This document shows, one piece after another, positions 1 through 10,440 of a stretch of DNA of 64,000 bases. The position numbers were made by a program, and so were the translations under genes. Source of the stretch: Falciphora oryzae (lineage: Eukaryota > Ascomycota > Sordariomycetes > Magnaporthales > Magnaporthaceae); assembly GCA_000733355.1 (NCBI GenBank), contig JNVV01000009.1, positions 945,605-1,009,604 of the forward strand, written 5' to 3'. Numbering within the stretch: the first letter of the stretch is position 1; each line of letters opens with the position of its first letter. The notes beneath the pieces were generated by a model. That model saw nothing but the letters and a program-made list of their open reading frames with translations, was not told where the DNA came from and made no database searches.

Positions 1-750
1 GCGGAGTGCCTTTTTTTAATGATCTTGGGCAGTGAAAATGGTACACACCTCGAGATATCCACATTAAAAATCCGCCCAAGACGGCTCGTGATGCTCAGCC
101 TCACACTTTCTACCTTGGTCTCTTTCACTTATCAACGGGGCGGCATCGCGCGCCAGAGTGCATAAAAATCCGCCTTGGGCTCACGTAGGCATAAAACAGA
201 GCGCCCGATTGCAGCTCAAGAAATCGGGCGATGGACGGGGCGGGCCTCATGAAGCGGTCGCCTGTCTGGAGAGGGGAAGGCGGCGAGCTGAAAAATGCAC
301 CACCACTAGGCTTGTTGGCGGCCCATTGGTCGCCTACCCATCTATCGCTTTTCGCTCGAGATGCACGTTGCAGGCACAGCCACCCCGGCAAAAGGTGATC
401 TTCGGGCGCCGCCTTGGCACATGAGCTTTCACCTGTCTCGTTTCCCCGTGGGTATATATGGAGGACATTGACGAGGTAGACAGTTCGCCGATGACAACCA
501 AAGAGGATTTTGAGGGGACTCGCCAAAATCCAGCAAGATAGATAGGGATTGAAGAAACAAAGGACACAGAGCGAATTCTGGCATTCGGGTATGGTACCCA
601 ACACAAGCCCAGGCCCGCACGCGAAAGAACCAGCATCAGAAGCGATGAGAGGGGCGGATAAGGAGAGGCTATTGACAGGCGAGCAATCACACCCCAAATA
701 CGAGCAATAACAAAAACGGTAGACGCAGCTAACCCGCCCACACCACCCAG
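1..750. other. Left-edge region, no certain gene
   Basis: No reading frame here has convincing coding character. The long minus-strand frame over 125-1033 is antisense to the coding exon that starts near 751. A polypyrimidine stretch with a branch-like GCTAAC and an AG at 749-750 precedes that exon, so the 5' part of the next gene probably lies here as one or more short exons that I could not place. Confidence 0.4.
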
Positions 751-1837
751 TCCTGCTGTTCCTGATCCTCTCCGCCATCGACGTGGCCTTCAACGCGGCG
801 GCGGGGCCCGCGGCGGTCGCGACGGGGGCGCACGTCAACAACGGCGACAGCGGGCCGCTGCCGGACGCGGCGCTCGGGATCGGGGCCGTGTCGGGCGCGA
901 CCAAGGCGGGGATCCTGGCCTTCGTCGGGTTCCTCGAGTTCGCCGACATCGGCGTCGCGTCCAAGCTGCTGCTCATCATCGTCGGCACCGTCTTTGGCGT
1001 GTCGGTGCTCATCACGGCGCAGGTGTGCAGCATGGTGCTGGGCGAGAGTCAGTGTTTTTTTTTTTCTTCTTCTCTTCTTTCTTTATATCTACCCTTATAT
1101 GATAAAACTGTTATTATTGCGCTCATAGCGATGGCGGTTATTGCATTATCAGTGAGGTTCATCATGACTGACATGCACCACTTACACGCGAAAATAACAG
1201 CCCCATCCGAGCTCCTCAAAGCGGCCCTCGTTGCCGCTCTCCCGCTCCAATTCGAGGGCGTCGGCATGTACATCTGTAAGTCATGCAAATTTACTTTCCT
1301 ATGTCGCGCGTCGTAAGGTTCATCCCCAGACAGATCCGCCCCTTGATCGCGCCACAATCTTATGAAGACCTTCAACTCTATGGGCCCACCGATCCGGCCC
1401 GGATTTTGGGTGGGGACGGCGGAGACGGCGGAGCGGGCCCGCCGCCGGCAATCTCATCGTGTCTTGACTCTTTTACTCGATGTTGGGGAAGATCGCTTTG
1501 TTTGTCGATCAGGGATGGAGAAAAATTCGTGCGGGGAAAAACCAACAGCCCCAACAAAGCTAACGCATCTCGATCCACACCCAAAACAGCAAGCAGCCAC
1601 CACAGGGAAGAGAACAAGTCGGGCGGCCTTCGCACCCTCTCGGGCACATATCTGCAGATCATCGGATGGGACGCCCTCGGCGGCTACACCTTTGCGAGGA
1701 TGGCCGAGAACCTGGGACGCCCCGTGTGCTCGCTGGGCGCCGCGGCGGCCGCGGGAGGCGTGTATGGAGTCTTGTCGGGAATCCCCAAGCTGATAGCGTA
1801 CATTGCCTGGAGCTGGTTCCACAATAGAGATGGCTGA
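751..1837 (+). CDS. Hypothetical membrane protein, 5' end unresolved
   Basis: I do not recognise this protein. Three or more GC-rich exons are suggested. The first visible exon (751-1047) encodes two hydrophobic segments, one at its start (LLFLILSAIDVAF) and one near its end (LLLIIVGTVFGVSVLI). They are joined by an Ala/Gly-rich loop containing HVNNGDSGPLP. A GTCAGT donor follows at 1048 and an AG at 1199-1200 opens a second exon (1201-1275). That exon ends at a GTAAGT donor. The last coding stretch runs in one frame to a TGA at 1835-1837 and carries a short C-terminal helix (GIPKLIAYIAWSWF). The acceptor of the last exon is uncertain: an AG at 1588-1589 keeps frame, whereas the stronger-looking TGCAG at 1653-1657 does not. 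The start codon was not found, so the model is partial. Integral membrane location is inferred from hydrophobicity only. Confidence 0.4.
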
Positions 1838-2084
1838 GATGAGATGTTGAGGAAGTCATCGGTGTAGTTGCTTAGTCACAAGAACACAAATGCAAATCAC
1901 GCGAAATAACTCTTTGCAAGTAGTTCTATGCCAGATAAACTGTAGGATGAAGGTATGATGAGTTTCCAAAGGAGAGCGAGCGCATGGCTATGTATACATG
2001 TATGTACAATTGTGAAAATGAGCGTGTGTGTATTATGGTATTATCCAGCAACTCGTGAGAAACCCTGCCCAGGCGCACTTTTGT

Positions 2085-3639
2085 TTACGCGTACTTGACG
2101 CAGAGGATGTTCTTGCAGTTGATATCCATGATGTCCTTGATCTTGATGGCGCCAGAGAGCTCGCTGTACTTGAGCTCGTCGTCCAGCGTGGCCGGCTCGG
2201 AGATGACCTCGGCCATGCCGGGGACCAGGTTGAAGGGCTTGGCCCACTCCTTGCGCGGGCCGCTGAAGTCCGACTTGCGCTCGGGCCAGTCCTTGGCCTG
2301 CCACTCGGCCCAGATCCTGTCGAGGTTGGCGTGGTGGAGGTAGAAGAGCGCGTCACCCGGGCTGGAGTTGACGTTGGCGACGTCGCCAGTGTTGCCACCG
2401 ACACCAATGTGGCCACCGCCGTGCAGGGTGATATCGTTAGGCATCAGGCCGCCCTGGAGGCCAATGTTGAACTGCATGAAGTCGGGCTGGTCGAGGACGC
2501 GGTCGACGACGCCCTGGTTGGACGAGTGCGAGATGAGCCAGGGGCTGATGTCGCGGCGCAGGCAGTGCGGCGCGAACTCGGTGCTGGCGCCCAGGCCCAT
2601 CGACACGTTGCGCTTGGCAAAGGGGCCGTCCTTGACGCAGCCGCCGCCGGTGCGGCCGGGCACGACAAAGGGGACGTTGGGGAACTTGGAGGCAACATCG
2701 TCAGGGACGAAGTCGCCGTTGCCGCCGAAGCCGAACTCAGGGTCCCAGATGGGCGACTTCATGACGTCGGCCTCGCTGTTGCTGTCCAGCGACCAGTTCC
2801 AGTACCTGTGCACGCGACACACGGTTAGCACAGAGGCTCCAATCAGAACGCAAGCCACGCCACGTGCGTGGTGGAGTGCAGGCGAGGGACACTTACGGCT
2901 GGGAGCCCTTGTAGCCACATGTCTGGCGCAGCTCGGTCTCGTAGAGCGTGATGAACCAACGGTGCCATCTAGTATCGGACGCTATTAGTAACAGGTCCGA
3001 GGGTACACGCTAGGGAAAAGCGCCGGTGAAGCGACCGCTCGGATGTTGACCAGCGGGACCATGTCTTTGGTTCAAGAATGCACTTACGCCAGGAACGGGC
3101 CGTTCCAGTGGATATCCTGGGCGGAGATGTGGGTGGCGTGGAAGTCATCGAAACGAGACCTGGAGCCGGGGAAGAGGTGCTGCAGCTTGGGAGGAGCGTT
3201 CTGCAGGCACACAACAGCATCCAGGTAGGCCTTCCTCTCGGGCAGGCTCAGGGAGCGCCTTGATGTCGGAGCAGGGATAATGTTAGTCGATATTGTTCAG
3301 CACCGGCAGCTTGCATCCACGCACAAAGCCAGACATGTGACACATGTGTTACACGTGGCATTGCATGTTCAGGCACCAGGTAGCGAGTCGCAGCGGGACA
3401 AATGAGGTGCGGGGATAGTTTGATAGGGGTTTGGCTGCGTGGGTGGTAGTCGGCTCTGGGATCGGCTAGCGCTGGACCAGGAAAAGACCAACAGCATGAA
3501 AGGCAATATTGCGACACACTTACCACTCGCGACGGACGCTCGGGGCGGGCTTGCACTTGCCAGGGGCGGCCTGTGCGGCGCCAACGGAAAGGGCAGCCAC
3601 GGCGGCGCAGAGCCAGGACGAGATGTCTTGCGAACGCAT
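2085..3639 (-). CDS. Secreted short tyrosinase (copper monooxygenase)
   Basis: Tyrosinases hydroxylate monophenols and oxidise diphenols to quinones with a pair of copper ions. Four exons read 3639-3524, 3258-3088, 2968-2897 and 2805-2085. They join in frame to exactly 360 codons (359 residues), with GTAAGT donors at all three introns. Residues 1-25 form a signal peptide (cleavage near AAQA-APG), so export is expected. The CuA site lies around residues 79-98: FHATHI, then IHWN and AWHRWF, giving the H-x8-H spacing. The CuB site has HGGGH followed by ALFYLHHANLDRIW. A YWNWSLDS motif precedes CuB, as in the family. Classical fungal tyrosinases are around 600 residues with a C-terminal lid. This one stops soon after the catalytic domain, so it belongs to the short secreted type, with no visible self-inhibitory extension. 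Substrate is unknown; melanin or phenolic detoxification roles are inference. Confidence 0.9.
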
Positions 3640-4928
3640 CTCGTTTTGACTTTTTTTTTTTTCTTTTTTTTTTCTTCGGCGGTTTGACGTGTGTCGAACC
3701 AACGTGCAGAGACAGACAGGGACTCGGCGGTCTGATGGTGCTCTCGTCGGAACTTGCTGGGGGCAAACTCTACTGGACAGGAGAGAGGCTGGAGGAAACC
3801 ATGGGACGGGACACCGAGCACAACCTCGTGTCAGGGAGCCCAAAGGCTTCCTTTTATCGAACGTGCCGGCGACTCGGCGCCGGCACAACGTGGCCAGGCC
3901 GAGAGAGCACGATGAGCCCGAGCGGGCAAGGGCCAACATGGGCCCGCATCTCGCTCAATACGGGAGTGCGGAGAAGGCCTCATCTAACGGGCGTGGCCCA
4001 TGCAATGCGTGGCGTGGCGTCGTGACCGCGGGCTCTACCTTGCAGTACCCGGGGACGTTGGGCGAATGCGAGTCTGTCGAAAACCCCAAGACTATTGGAA
4101 AGGGGCCCCCCCCCCCTTTTCGGATCCGGGTGGGTGGTGGTGCTGAGGTTCCACCGCCATCTTCTTGCCAAGATCCTTCCATCCCATGGCTTCCAGCGAG
4201 CCCCACGGCCCCTCCCGATGCGGCGCGGGCTTTTCTCAGTCTTGGGCGAACGAGGGACGAACGGGAATTTCTGGTGCCGGCCAGGTGGTGCTTGGCCGAC
4301 ACATTCATATCATGCAGTGTAACCAAACCTCGAACCAGGTCCTCTTGCTCCCGGCCGGTTCACCGAGCCAAGGAACTAACATCCGCTCACAGTCACAGTT
4401 GGTGACACAAGCGAACTCACGCAACCTTGGGTGCGGTCAAGAAGCACACCGAACGAACTACTCCCACAAGAGCAAATATAGACAAGAATCCCTGCTTCTG
4501 CAATGCAGGCACGGCAAGCGAAGGACCGAGGCTTGCATGGGCTGAAGAATAAAAAGTCGAGGCGGGCAGGCATCGGAAGATGGCTGGCTAATGAGAAGGG
4601 GAGATGAAAAAGCGCGGCGCTGGGGTTGCAGAAACAGAGTCGAAAAGAGAGGGGGTGGCGCCGCCCCAGCTGGGCGAGGCAGGATTCCCAACGTTCTTTT
4701 TCCGGCGGACGGATTCTGAATCCCATTGCCTCAGGTCGGCGGCGCCTGTGGGCATGACTCGTGGCGCTGCCGATTCTGTCCGGGGGATGCCAGGCCTCAA
4801 CAGCCCGGTGAGCGTGCTGGGCCACGCGTGCCCACGCTTCATGGGGAAATCACGATTTTCGGCAGCTGCGTGCACTGACTGCCTGGAGCACAGAGCCGCG
4901 GCACGCAACAGGCAGGCAGGTACCACGA

Positions 4929-4996
4929 TGACCTAAGAAAAATGAGGGCTGATCGACTTGACCCCATCAAACTAACTCTCATTTGAATTTAGGTGA
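4929..4996. mobile_element. MITE-like inverted-repeat element, copy 1
   Basis: A 68-bp segment starts TGACCTAAGAAAAATGAG and ends CTCATTTGAATTTAGGTGA, so its ends are imperfect inverted complements. The flanks are also complementary (CACGA before, GCGTG after). A second copy lies about 100 bp downstream in the same orientation. It has no coding capacity. A miniature non-autonomous transposon is the simplest reading. A duplicated hairpin of another kind is possible. Confidence 0.5.
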
Positions 4997-5094
4997 GCGT
5001 GGGTACCTACATGCTCCACTGAGCTTGGCCTTCTCGTTATTACGTCCCCACACCGTGGGACCGGTCTGACAGCAGAATATTGGCAAAAGCACGG

Positions 5095-5165
5095 TGACCT
5101 AAGAAAAAATGAGAGGTCGATCGACTTGATCCCCACCAAACCAACTCTCATTTAAATTTAGGTGA
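5095..5165. mobile_element. MITE-like inverted-repeat element, copy 2
   Basis: This 71-bp segment repeats the element at 4929-4996 with about 85 percent identity by eye. It shares the core GATCGACTTGA and both ends (TGACCTAAG and TTTAGGTGAGCGTG). The two copies bracket about 100 bp of unrelated sequence. The differences between the copies are mostly transitions (for example C/T and A/G). Confidence 0.5.
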
Positions 5166-5599
5166 GCGTGAAAAGCAAAGTTTGAATTTGAATTTGATCC
5201 TGCCCAGCTGCGACGAACTCGTGCGGCTGCAAAAGCAAAGCAAAAAGCAGGGTTTGGGCTCTATATTGCTCGTAAGGATTGGGGACCCCCCCCCCCTTCA
5301 GGCCTCGTGGCAATTAACCAGGATGTCAACGATGTCATGTGACAAACCTAGCCGAGCCGCGGCGGATGAGGACGGATGTTGCAGCTAATGAAAACCGAAA
5401 AACTAAAGGGGATGGGACGGCGAGTAGCGAGGTGGGAGGCGTGTTACTAAATCCAGAGTACTACATATGCATTCAGGGGTTTTTGCGCAATATCTGCACG
5501 CATTATAGTCCACGGTCGTATTCTGCGAATGGCACCTTGCAGTGACTCAAGTGTGGTTCCGGTGGCTGTTGGTTACTGTGTAACCGGCAGAGAATAGGA

Positions 5600-5686
5600 G
5601 ATGGCAGGCGAATGGCAGGCGAATGACAGGCGAATGGCAGGCGAATGACAGGCGAATGGCAGGCGAATGACAGGCGAATGGCAGGC
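5600..5686. repeat. 11-bp minisatellite with 22-bp higher order
   Basis: Eight tandem units of GAATGRCAGGC are present, the first one base short. Units two to eight alternate strictly between GAATGGCAGGC and GAATGACAGGC, so a 22-bp dimer was the last unit to expand. There is no coding sequence nearby. Confidence 0.9.
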
Positions 5687-6658
5687 AATGAGTCGGCAGA
5701 GGGCAAAAAAAAAAAGGGAGTCTGTTCGCACGATCTCACGAATCGGATGCGCCCGACACAAGATCCGCAAGCACAGTGGGACTCCATCTTCGGTGTCCGA
5801 CTGTCAAGAATTACCAGTGTCACTACCCGCCGCCGGGTCTTTGATCTGTCGGGGCTCGACTGTCTCCGCTCTGCGGTTCAATCCTCTATGCGCAGGAGTG
5901 ACAGCACCAACGAAAGGACCCTCTCGAGAAAAATCCAGGGTTCACCCCAGAGAAACTCACCCCAGAGAAACTCACCCCACTGGATGAAGGGCCACCCACC
6001 AGGAGCTGGAGATTGCCCAGATGCTCAGTAAGCACACTGTGGTCGCCTCACCAGCTAGGGCTCAGCTAGGAGCGGGCTAAAGAAGGTCCATGTGCCATAC
6101 ACGCGACAAAAAGAGATCCCCGAGGGACAAACCCTTTTTGTTCACCCTAAAAAAAGCCTCTTTTTTGTATTGCCTGCGACACGAGGACGCCCAGAGCCCG
6201 GGCTGGGGGTTTCTGGGGGGACTCGACCAGATGGCGCGATGCCAGCACATGAAGGCAAGGACCTCGCCCGCATGTTGGCTCCACTTGTCCTCGGGGGTGC
6301 AGGGCCAGGTTTCCCGCTTTGTACTGGGCAAGAGGTTGTGGTGTGATTTTCTTCAGGTGGCCCTGGTCCGGCTGGCCGGATGTCGAGCTGAAAGAAAAGA
6401 AGCACGAGAGAAAAAAAGGACCGCCGCGCAAGCTGAGGGACGGATGAATTCCCTGTCCAGGAAGCTGACTCGTGACTTGCGGGAGCAGGGGCACGAGGAA
6501 GGGCCGGCCGCTATTTATCAATTTATTAGCTTAAAAAATATTTCGAAGCAACCCGATGACAAGCGAGAAGAAGGGGTCGAAACCAGCCAACGAGGACGCC
6601 CGTTACGCCCAATGTTGGAGATAGAGACGGGCCCCTCCGGCTGTTGTTTCGGCGCCTC

Positions 6659-6663
<5 letters not shown>

Positions 6664-6689
<26 letters not shown>
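6664..6689. repeat. T26 homopolymer
   Basis: An uninterrupted run of 26 T. Runs of similar length occur at 7312-7335 (A24), 23991-24017 (T27) and 34147-34172 (T26). Confidence 0.85.
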
Positions 6690-8185
6690 AATGGACAAAA
6701 ACGTGAGTGAAAAATACGTAGGTCTAATCGGTAAATAAGGGCCCAGGGATAGGTCCCGCGCTACACGGAGGGCTATCCTGGCTCGTCCCAGCAGAAAACT
6801 CAGAAGTCAACTCACAGGAAACCCAATCAGTGTGGTGCTGGATTCCGTGAGGGGGCAGATGTATCTTTTCGAACTGGGTGATTTTTCTCGTTCAAAAATC
6901 TGCGATTGGACCGCCTGGAGCGTGGGGCCCCTAACAGGTATCCCTAGGCGCCGTTATTTTCGCACGAAACCTACGTAGGAAAAGCCAAGCTACCTCGGCA
7001 GGCAGATGGAGGCCGGTCATTCCTCGGACGCCCGCGGCGCTACAGTCGCCAAACCGTCTGGTGGCGGCACATAGAGTGCAACTGTTTCCAACCGTTTCGT
7101 CGGCCATCGTTTCTGTTGCACACCGGCTGTTGTTATTTCTGTTATCAAACTATCATTTGCGGTCCCCCCATCTCTGCTTCCTTCATCGGGTTCAGATCTG
7201 GTAATCGACCGGTTCGCGCACATCAGGGCCAACCACGTGGGGGGGAGCTGCTCGTGGCTCCCATGCCTCGACAGAAAGAGACGGTGCGCGAACACGATAG
7301 AGCAGGAGCAGAAAAAAAAAAAAAAAAAAAAAAAACCACACCCGAAGCGAGCGGGACACGAAAGGATGGGATGCCCGCAGTTCCTGATAATGAGTTCGCG
7401 CATATGCGAGCAGGGCTCCGCCGACGTGCTTCTCACTCGTGGGAAACCTGTCCGTCCGGATGCATGAGCGGTAATCCCCAGACGAGCGGGAGTGGTAGCG
7501 GTGGTGGATGCGTCGTCTCGCGCGTGCGTGACCTTACGTTTTTTTTTTTTTTTCCCTTTCAGGGGCGGAGGCTGAAGGCACCGGCTGGAACCGGCAAGGT
7601 TGCCGGGACGCCACCATGGATGGCCTCTTCCCACACATGCCGCTACTGTGCCTGACGCAGGGCATGGGTCAGCACAGGTGCAGTGAGAGAGGAAAAAGCT
7701 GACCGAGAAAGGACCACCGGACGGGACCGGAGAAAGCGGAGTCTCTCTCTTGAGCGGGCCTGAGAAAAAAAAGGAAGGAGGGAATTTCTAGATGCAATAT
7801 CTGAATATTTCCCATAAACATCCCCCCGCGTCCCCCCGGCCGATTCGCAATGCTTTTTTCCTGCCCTGCTTCTGCTTCCTCTCGCCTTCCCTTGTCTTGC
7901 TACGGATGTTATATCCATCCCATGATTCCCACCACCCCCACGGTCTAGACTGACGCAAGACACTGGGGAACGAACTGCGGCTGCGCTGTCAGGCACGAGG
8001 CAAAAGCAAGGGGTCCTCGCTACCACGGCCGCCGATTGATCACACAGACGGAGAGACACCGCCGATCTTTCCCAGCAAGCAACCGACAAGCCACCAGCAA
8101 GAGCTGCCCAAAGCCAACCCGGACCAACACCAACCCGACAGCAAAAAAAAAAAACAAATTAAATAAGAATCAGAACAACAACATC

Positions 8186-9945
8186 ATGAGTAGCCCAACA
8201 GGCTTGCCGCCCTCGGGGGCACCACCACCAGGAGGGCCTCCGCCGACGCTGCCGGCAGTGACGGGCCCTCTCCCTCCCGCGTCCGGGATCCTCCGCGGCA
8301 CGCCGGGCTACCTGGGCGACAGGACCGTGACGCTCAACATCGTCATGATCGTCTTCTCCGTCATCTTCGTCGGGCTGCGCCTCTACTCGCGCCTCTACGT
8401 CGCCAAGCGGCCCGGGCTCGACGACGCCATATCCGTCCTGGCCCTCGGTGCGCTGCTGGCCTTGTCTGCCATGGATATCAGGTGTATGTTTTTCCAGTCC
8501 CTCTCCGCCTCAGTCCTGAGACATCTAGGTGACTGACCGTTGCAAAATCTCCAGTGGTCGAACACGGCACCGGCGCGCACATCCAGTTCGTCCCGCCGGA
8601 GTATCTGCTCGGCTTCTTTGATGCGCTCGCCACGCAGAGCCTGCTCTACTTCTGGGCCGTCTGCCTCATGCGCATGCAGATCGTCGCCTTTTTGCCCGGC
8701 ATCCACCCGGGCAACAAGCCCTACAAGCTGATGGTCTGGGGCATCGGCACCGTCACCGTCGTCTCCACCATTGTCGTTTTCTGCCTGCGCATTTTCTCCT
8801 GCAGGCCCATCTCGTATGATAGATACCCTTCTCCTACGTCCCCAACTGAAGCAGGGCTCTGGACTAACATGTGATGTTTCTGTGTTCAATAGCGCCTTCT
8901 GGCTTCCTCCCTTCATGACCGCGGACCAGTGCATGGACGCCAACGCGGTTGACATCATCCTCAACGTGCACTCGATCTTGGGCATCACCATCGACCTGTT
9001 CCTCGTCGCGCTGCCCGTGTGGGTCATCTGGGACAAAATGATGCTGTCGACGCGCAAGTGGCGGGTCCTGATGGTCATGAGCGTCGGCATATTCGCAGTC
9101 ATCACGGGCATCGTGCGATACGCCCTGATCCGGACGACACCTTTCCAATTGGACGCGTGAGTATTTCACCGTATTTTTTCCGTCCCGCCTTTCTTTCCTC
9201 TTTTTTTTTTTTTCTTTCGGTTGCGGTTTTTGGGTTTCATCTTGTTTTCGCAACCCTCCCCTTCACTCCCTTTACCCCTGAAACAGAGCCTCACTCTTGG
9301 CATCCGAAAAACCCCTGCCAGGATCCTCCTCCGCCCCCAAAACCCCTCAAATTCTCCGGCAGCTTATGCTGACCCCGTTTTGTCCTCCCAAACAGAACCT
9401 ACAGCATGGCGACCATCGGCCTCTGGACCGTGCTCGAGGGCCACGTCGGGCTGTGGTGCGGCTGCTTCCCCGCCATGCAACCCGTGCTCCGGCAGCTGCT
9501 GTCCAGCATCGGCCAGTCGCACCTCCTCACGCGCATGGGCTACGGCACCGGCACGCGCAACCCGGGCACCAAGGGCGGCACCGGCGGCGGCTACGGCGTC
9601 GGCGGCGGCAAGCTCAGCGGTGCCAGCAGCAGCATCGGGAGCGCCCTGCGCAGCGGCAAGCACGGCGGCGCCCAGCGTGTCGGCTCCGACGACGACCTCG
9701 CCGCCCTCGGCAGGATGCACGGTACCCCCAAGGTCGGAAGTGTGGAGGAGTTTGAGATGGCCAAGCCGGGCGCGGCGAAGCTGCGTGGCGGTGGTAAAGA
9801 TGACGACGTGGAGGATGGTGGCCTGAGGTTGCCGATCATGAAGAGCACGACGGTCGAGCTCCGCTTTGAGGACGGGCACCTGCCGCAGATGAACGCTGAC
9901 GGCAGGAGGAGGAACGATTCCGAGGGCACGTGGAGGGGCCGATGA
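8186..9945 (+). CDS. Seven-helix fungal rhodopsin-domain (SAT4-like) membrane protein
   Basis: Four exons (8186-8483, 8555-8813, 8893-9156, 9396-9945) join in frame to 456 residues. After a Pro/Gly-rich N-terminus the protein has about seven hydrophobic helices. They start with TVTLNIVMIVFSVIFVGLR, and the loop after helix 1 reads RLYVAKRPGLDDAISVLA, the typical entry to the fungal rhodopsin/SAT4 domain. The pattern continues through GVDIILN-like, LPVWVIWD and SVGIFAVITGIVRY segments. The C-terminal tail (from about residue 320) is Gly/Ser-rich and charged, so presumably cytoplasmic. The family is large in Pezizomycotina; some members act as Pth11-like surface sensors, but most have no known ligand. 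The first intron was placed at the GTATGT donor at 8484 rather than the GTGTAT two bases earlier because only the former keeps frame. The ATG sits just after an A-rich leader. Confidence 0.85.
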
Positions 9946-10440
9946 GACGGGTGGGTTCTGGGCAATGGGAAAAAAAAGGTAAAAAAAAAAAAAACAAGAA
10001 AAAAAAACATGGGCGACATTACTCTACTAATTGACTGGGCTCTTTCTTCTGCCTTGTGGCTTCACTGTTGCGAGACTTGGCTGCGTGTATATAGTACAAC
10101 TACCCCTATGGATGGATGGACGGGATGGGATCCAACGGGCCGTTCTAGGCAGGGGTTTCTTGATACCAGAGAGGACAGAGGAGTTCTCTCGGCGGACATG
10201 TACTCTAGTGTGAATTTTGGATACTCGATGGCGTCAGGAGCGCCGCGTGCAAGCGACGACAATCTACAACACCGTGTCAAACAAGTCGAGCTTTCACATC
10301 GACGATTATCCATTCATGTACGTGCGACACCTCACTCGTATCAATAATTATACACGTGCAATTCATTGCAACAAAATCTCCGACCTAATCATTTCCCCAG
10401 CACCCCGAACATCTTTCATGTTTCCTCATTCTTTGTCTCA
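9946..10440. other. Convergent intergenic region
   Basis: These 495 bp separate the 3' ends of the rhodopsin-domain gene (+) and the permease gene (-). They hold A-rich runs at about 9969-10008 and no supported gene. They presumably carry the two 3' UTRs. Confidence 0.6.

Larger units (their letters stand above)
3640..8185. other. 4.5-kb gene-poor intergenic region
   Basis: No frame here has sustained coding character or a recognisable domain. The stretch is rich in simple sequence: C11 at 4106-4116, a T26 run at 6664-6689, an A24 run at 7312-7335, further T-rich runs near 3651-3673 and 7540-7553, the two inverted-repeat elements at 4929-5165 and the minisatellite at 5600-5686. A 16-bp duplication (CCCCAGAGAAACTCA unit) sits near 5945-5980. 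Frames such as 6090-6710 and 7017-7634 run through these homopolymers and encode low-complexity lysine or phenylalanine runs, so I do not call them genes. Confidence 0.6.

Noticed and set aside
125..1033. 302-codon minus-strand frame
   Set aside because: It is antisense to a GC-rich coding exon on the plus strand, has no domain, and changes composition within its length.
6090..6710. 206-codon plus-strand frame
   Set aside because: It has no recognisable domain, ends in a run of phenylalanine from the T26 homopolymer, and overlaps equally good frames on both strands.
9406..9945. Separate gene starting at the ATG at 9406
   Set aside because: It is the last exon of the rhodopsin-domain gene: an AG at 9395 joins it in frame to the preceding exon.
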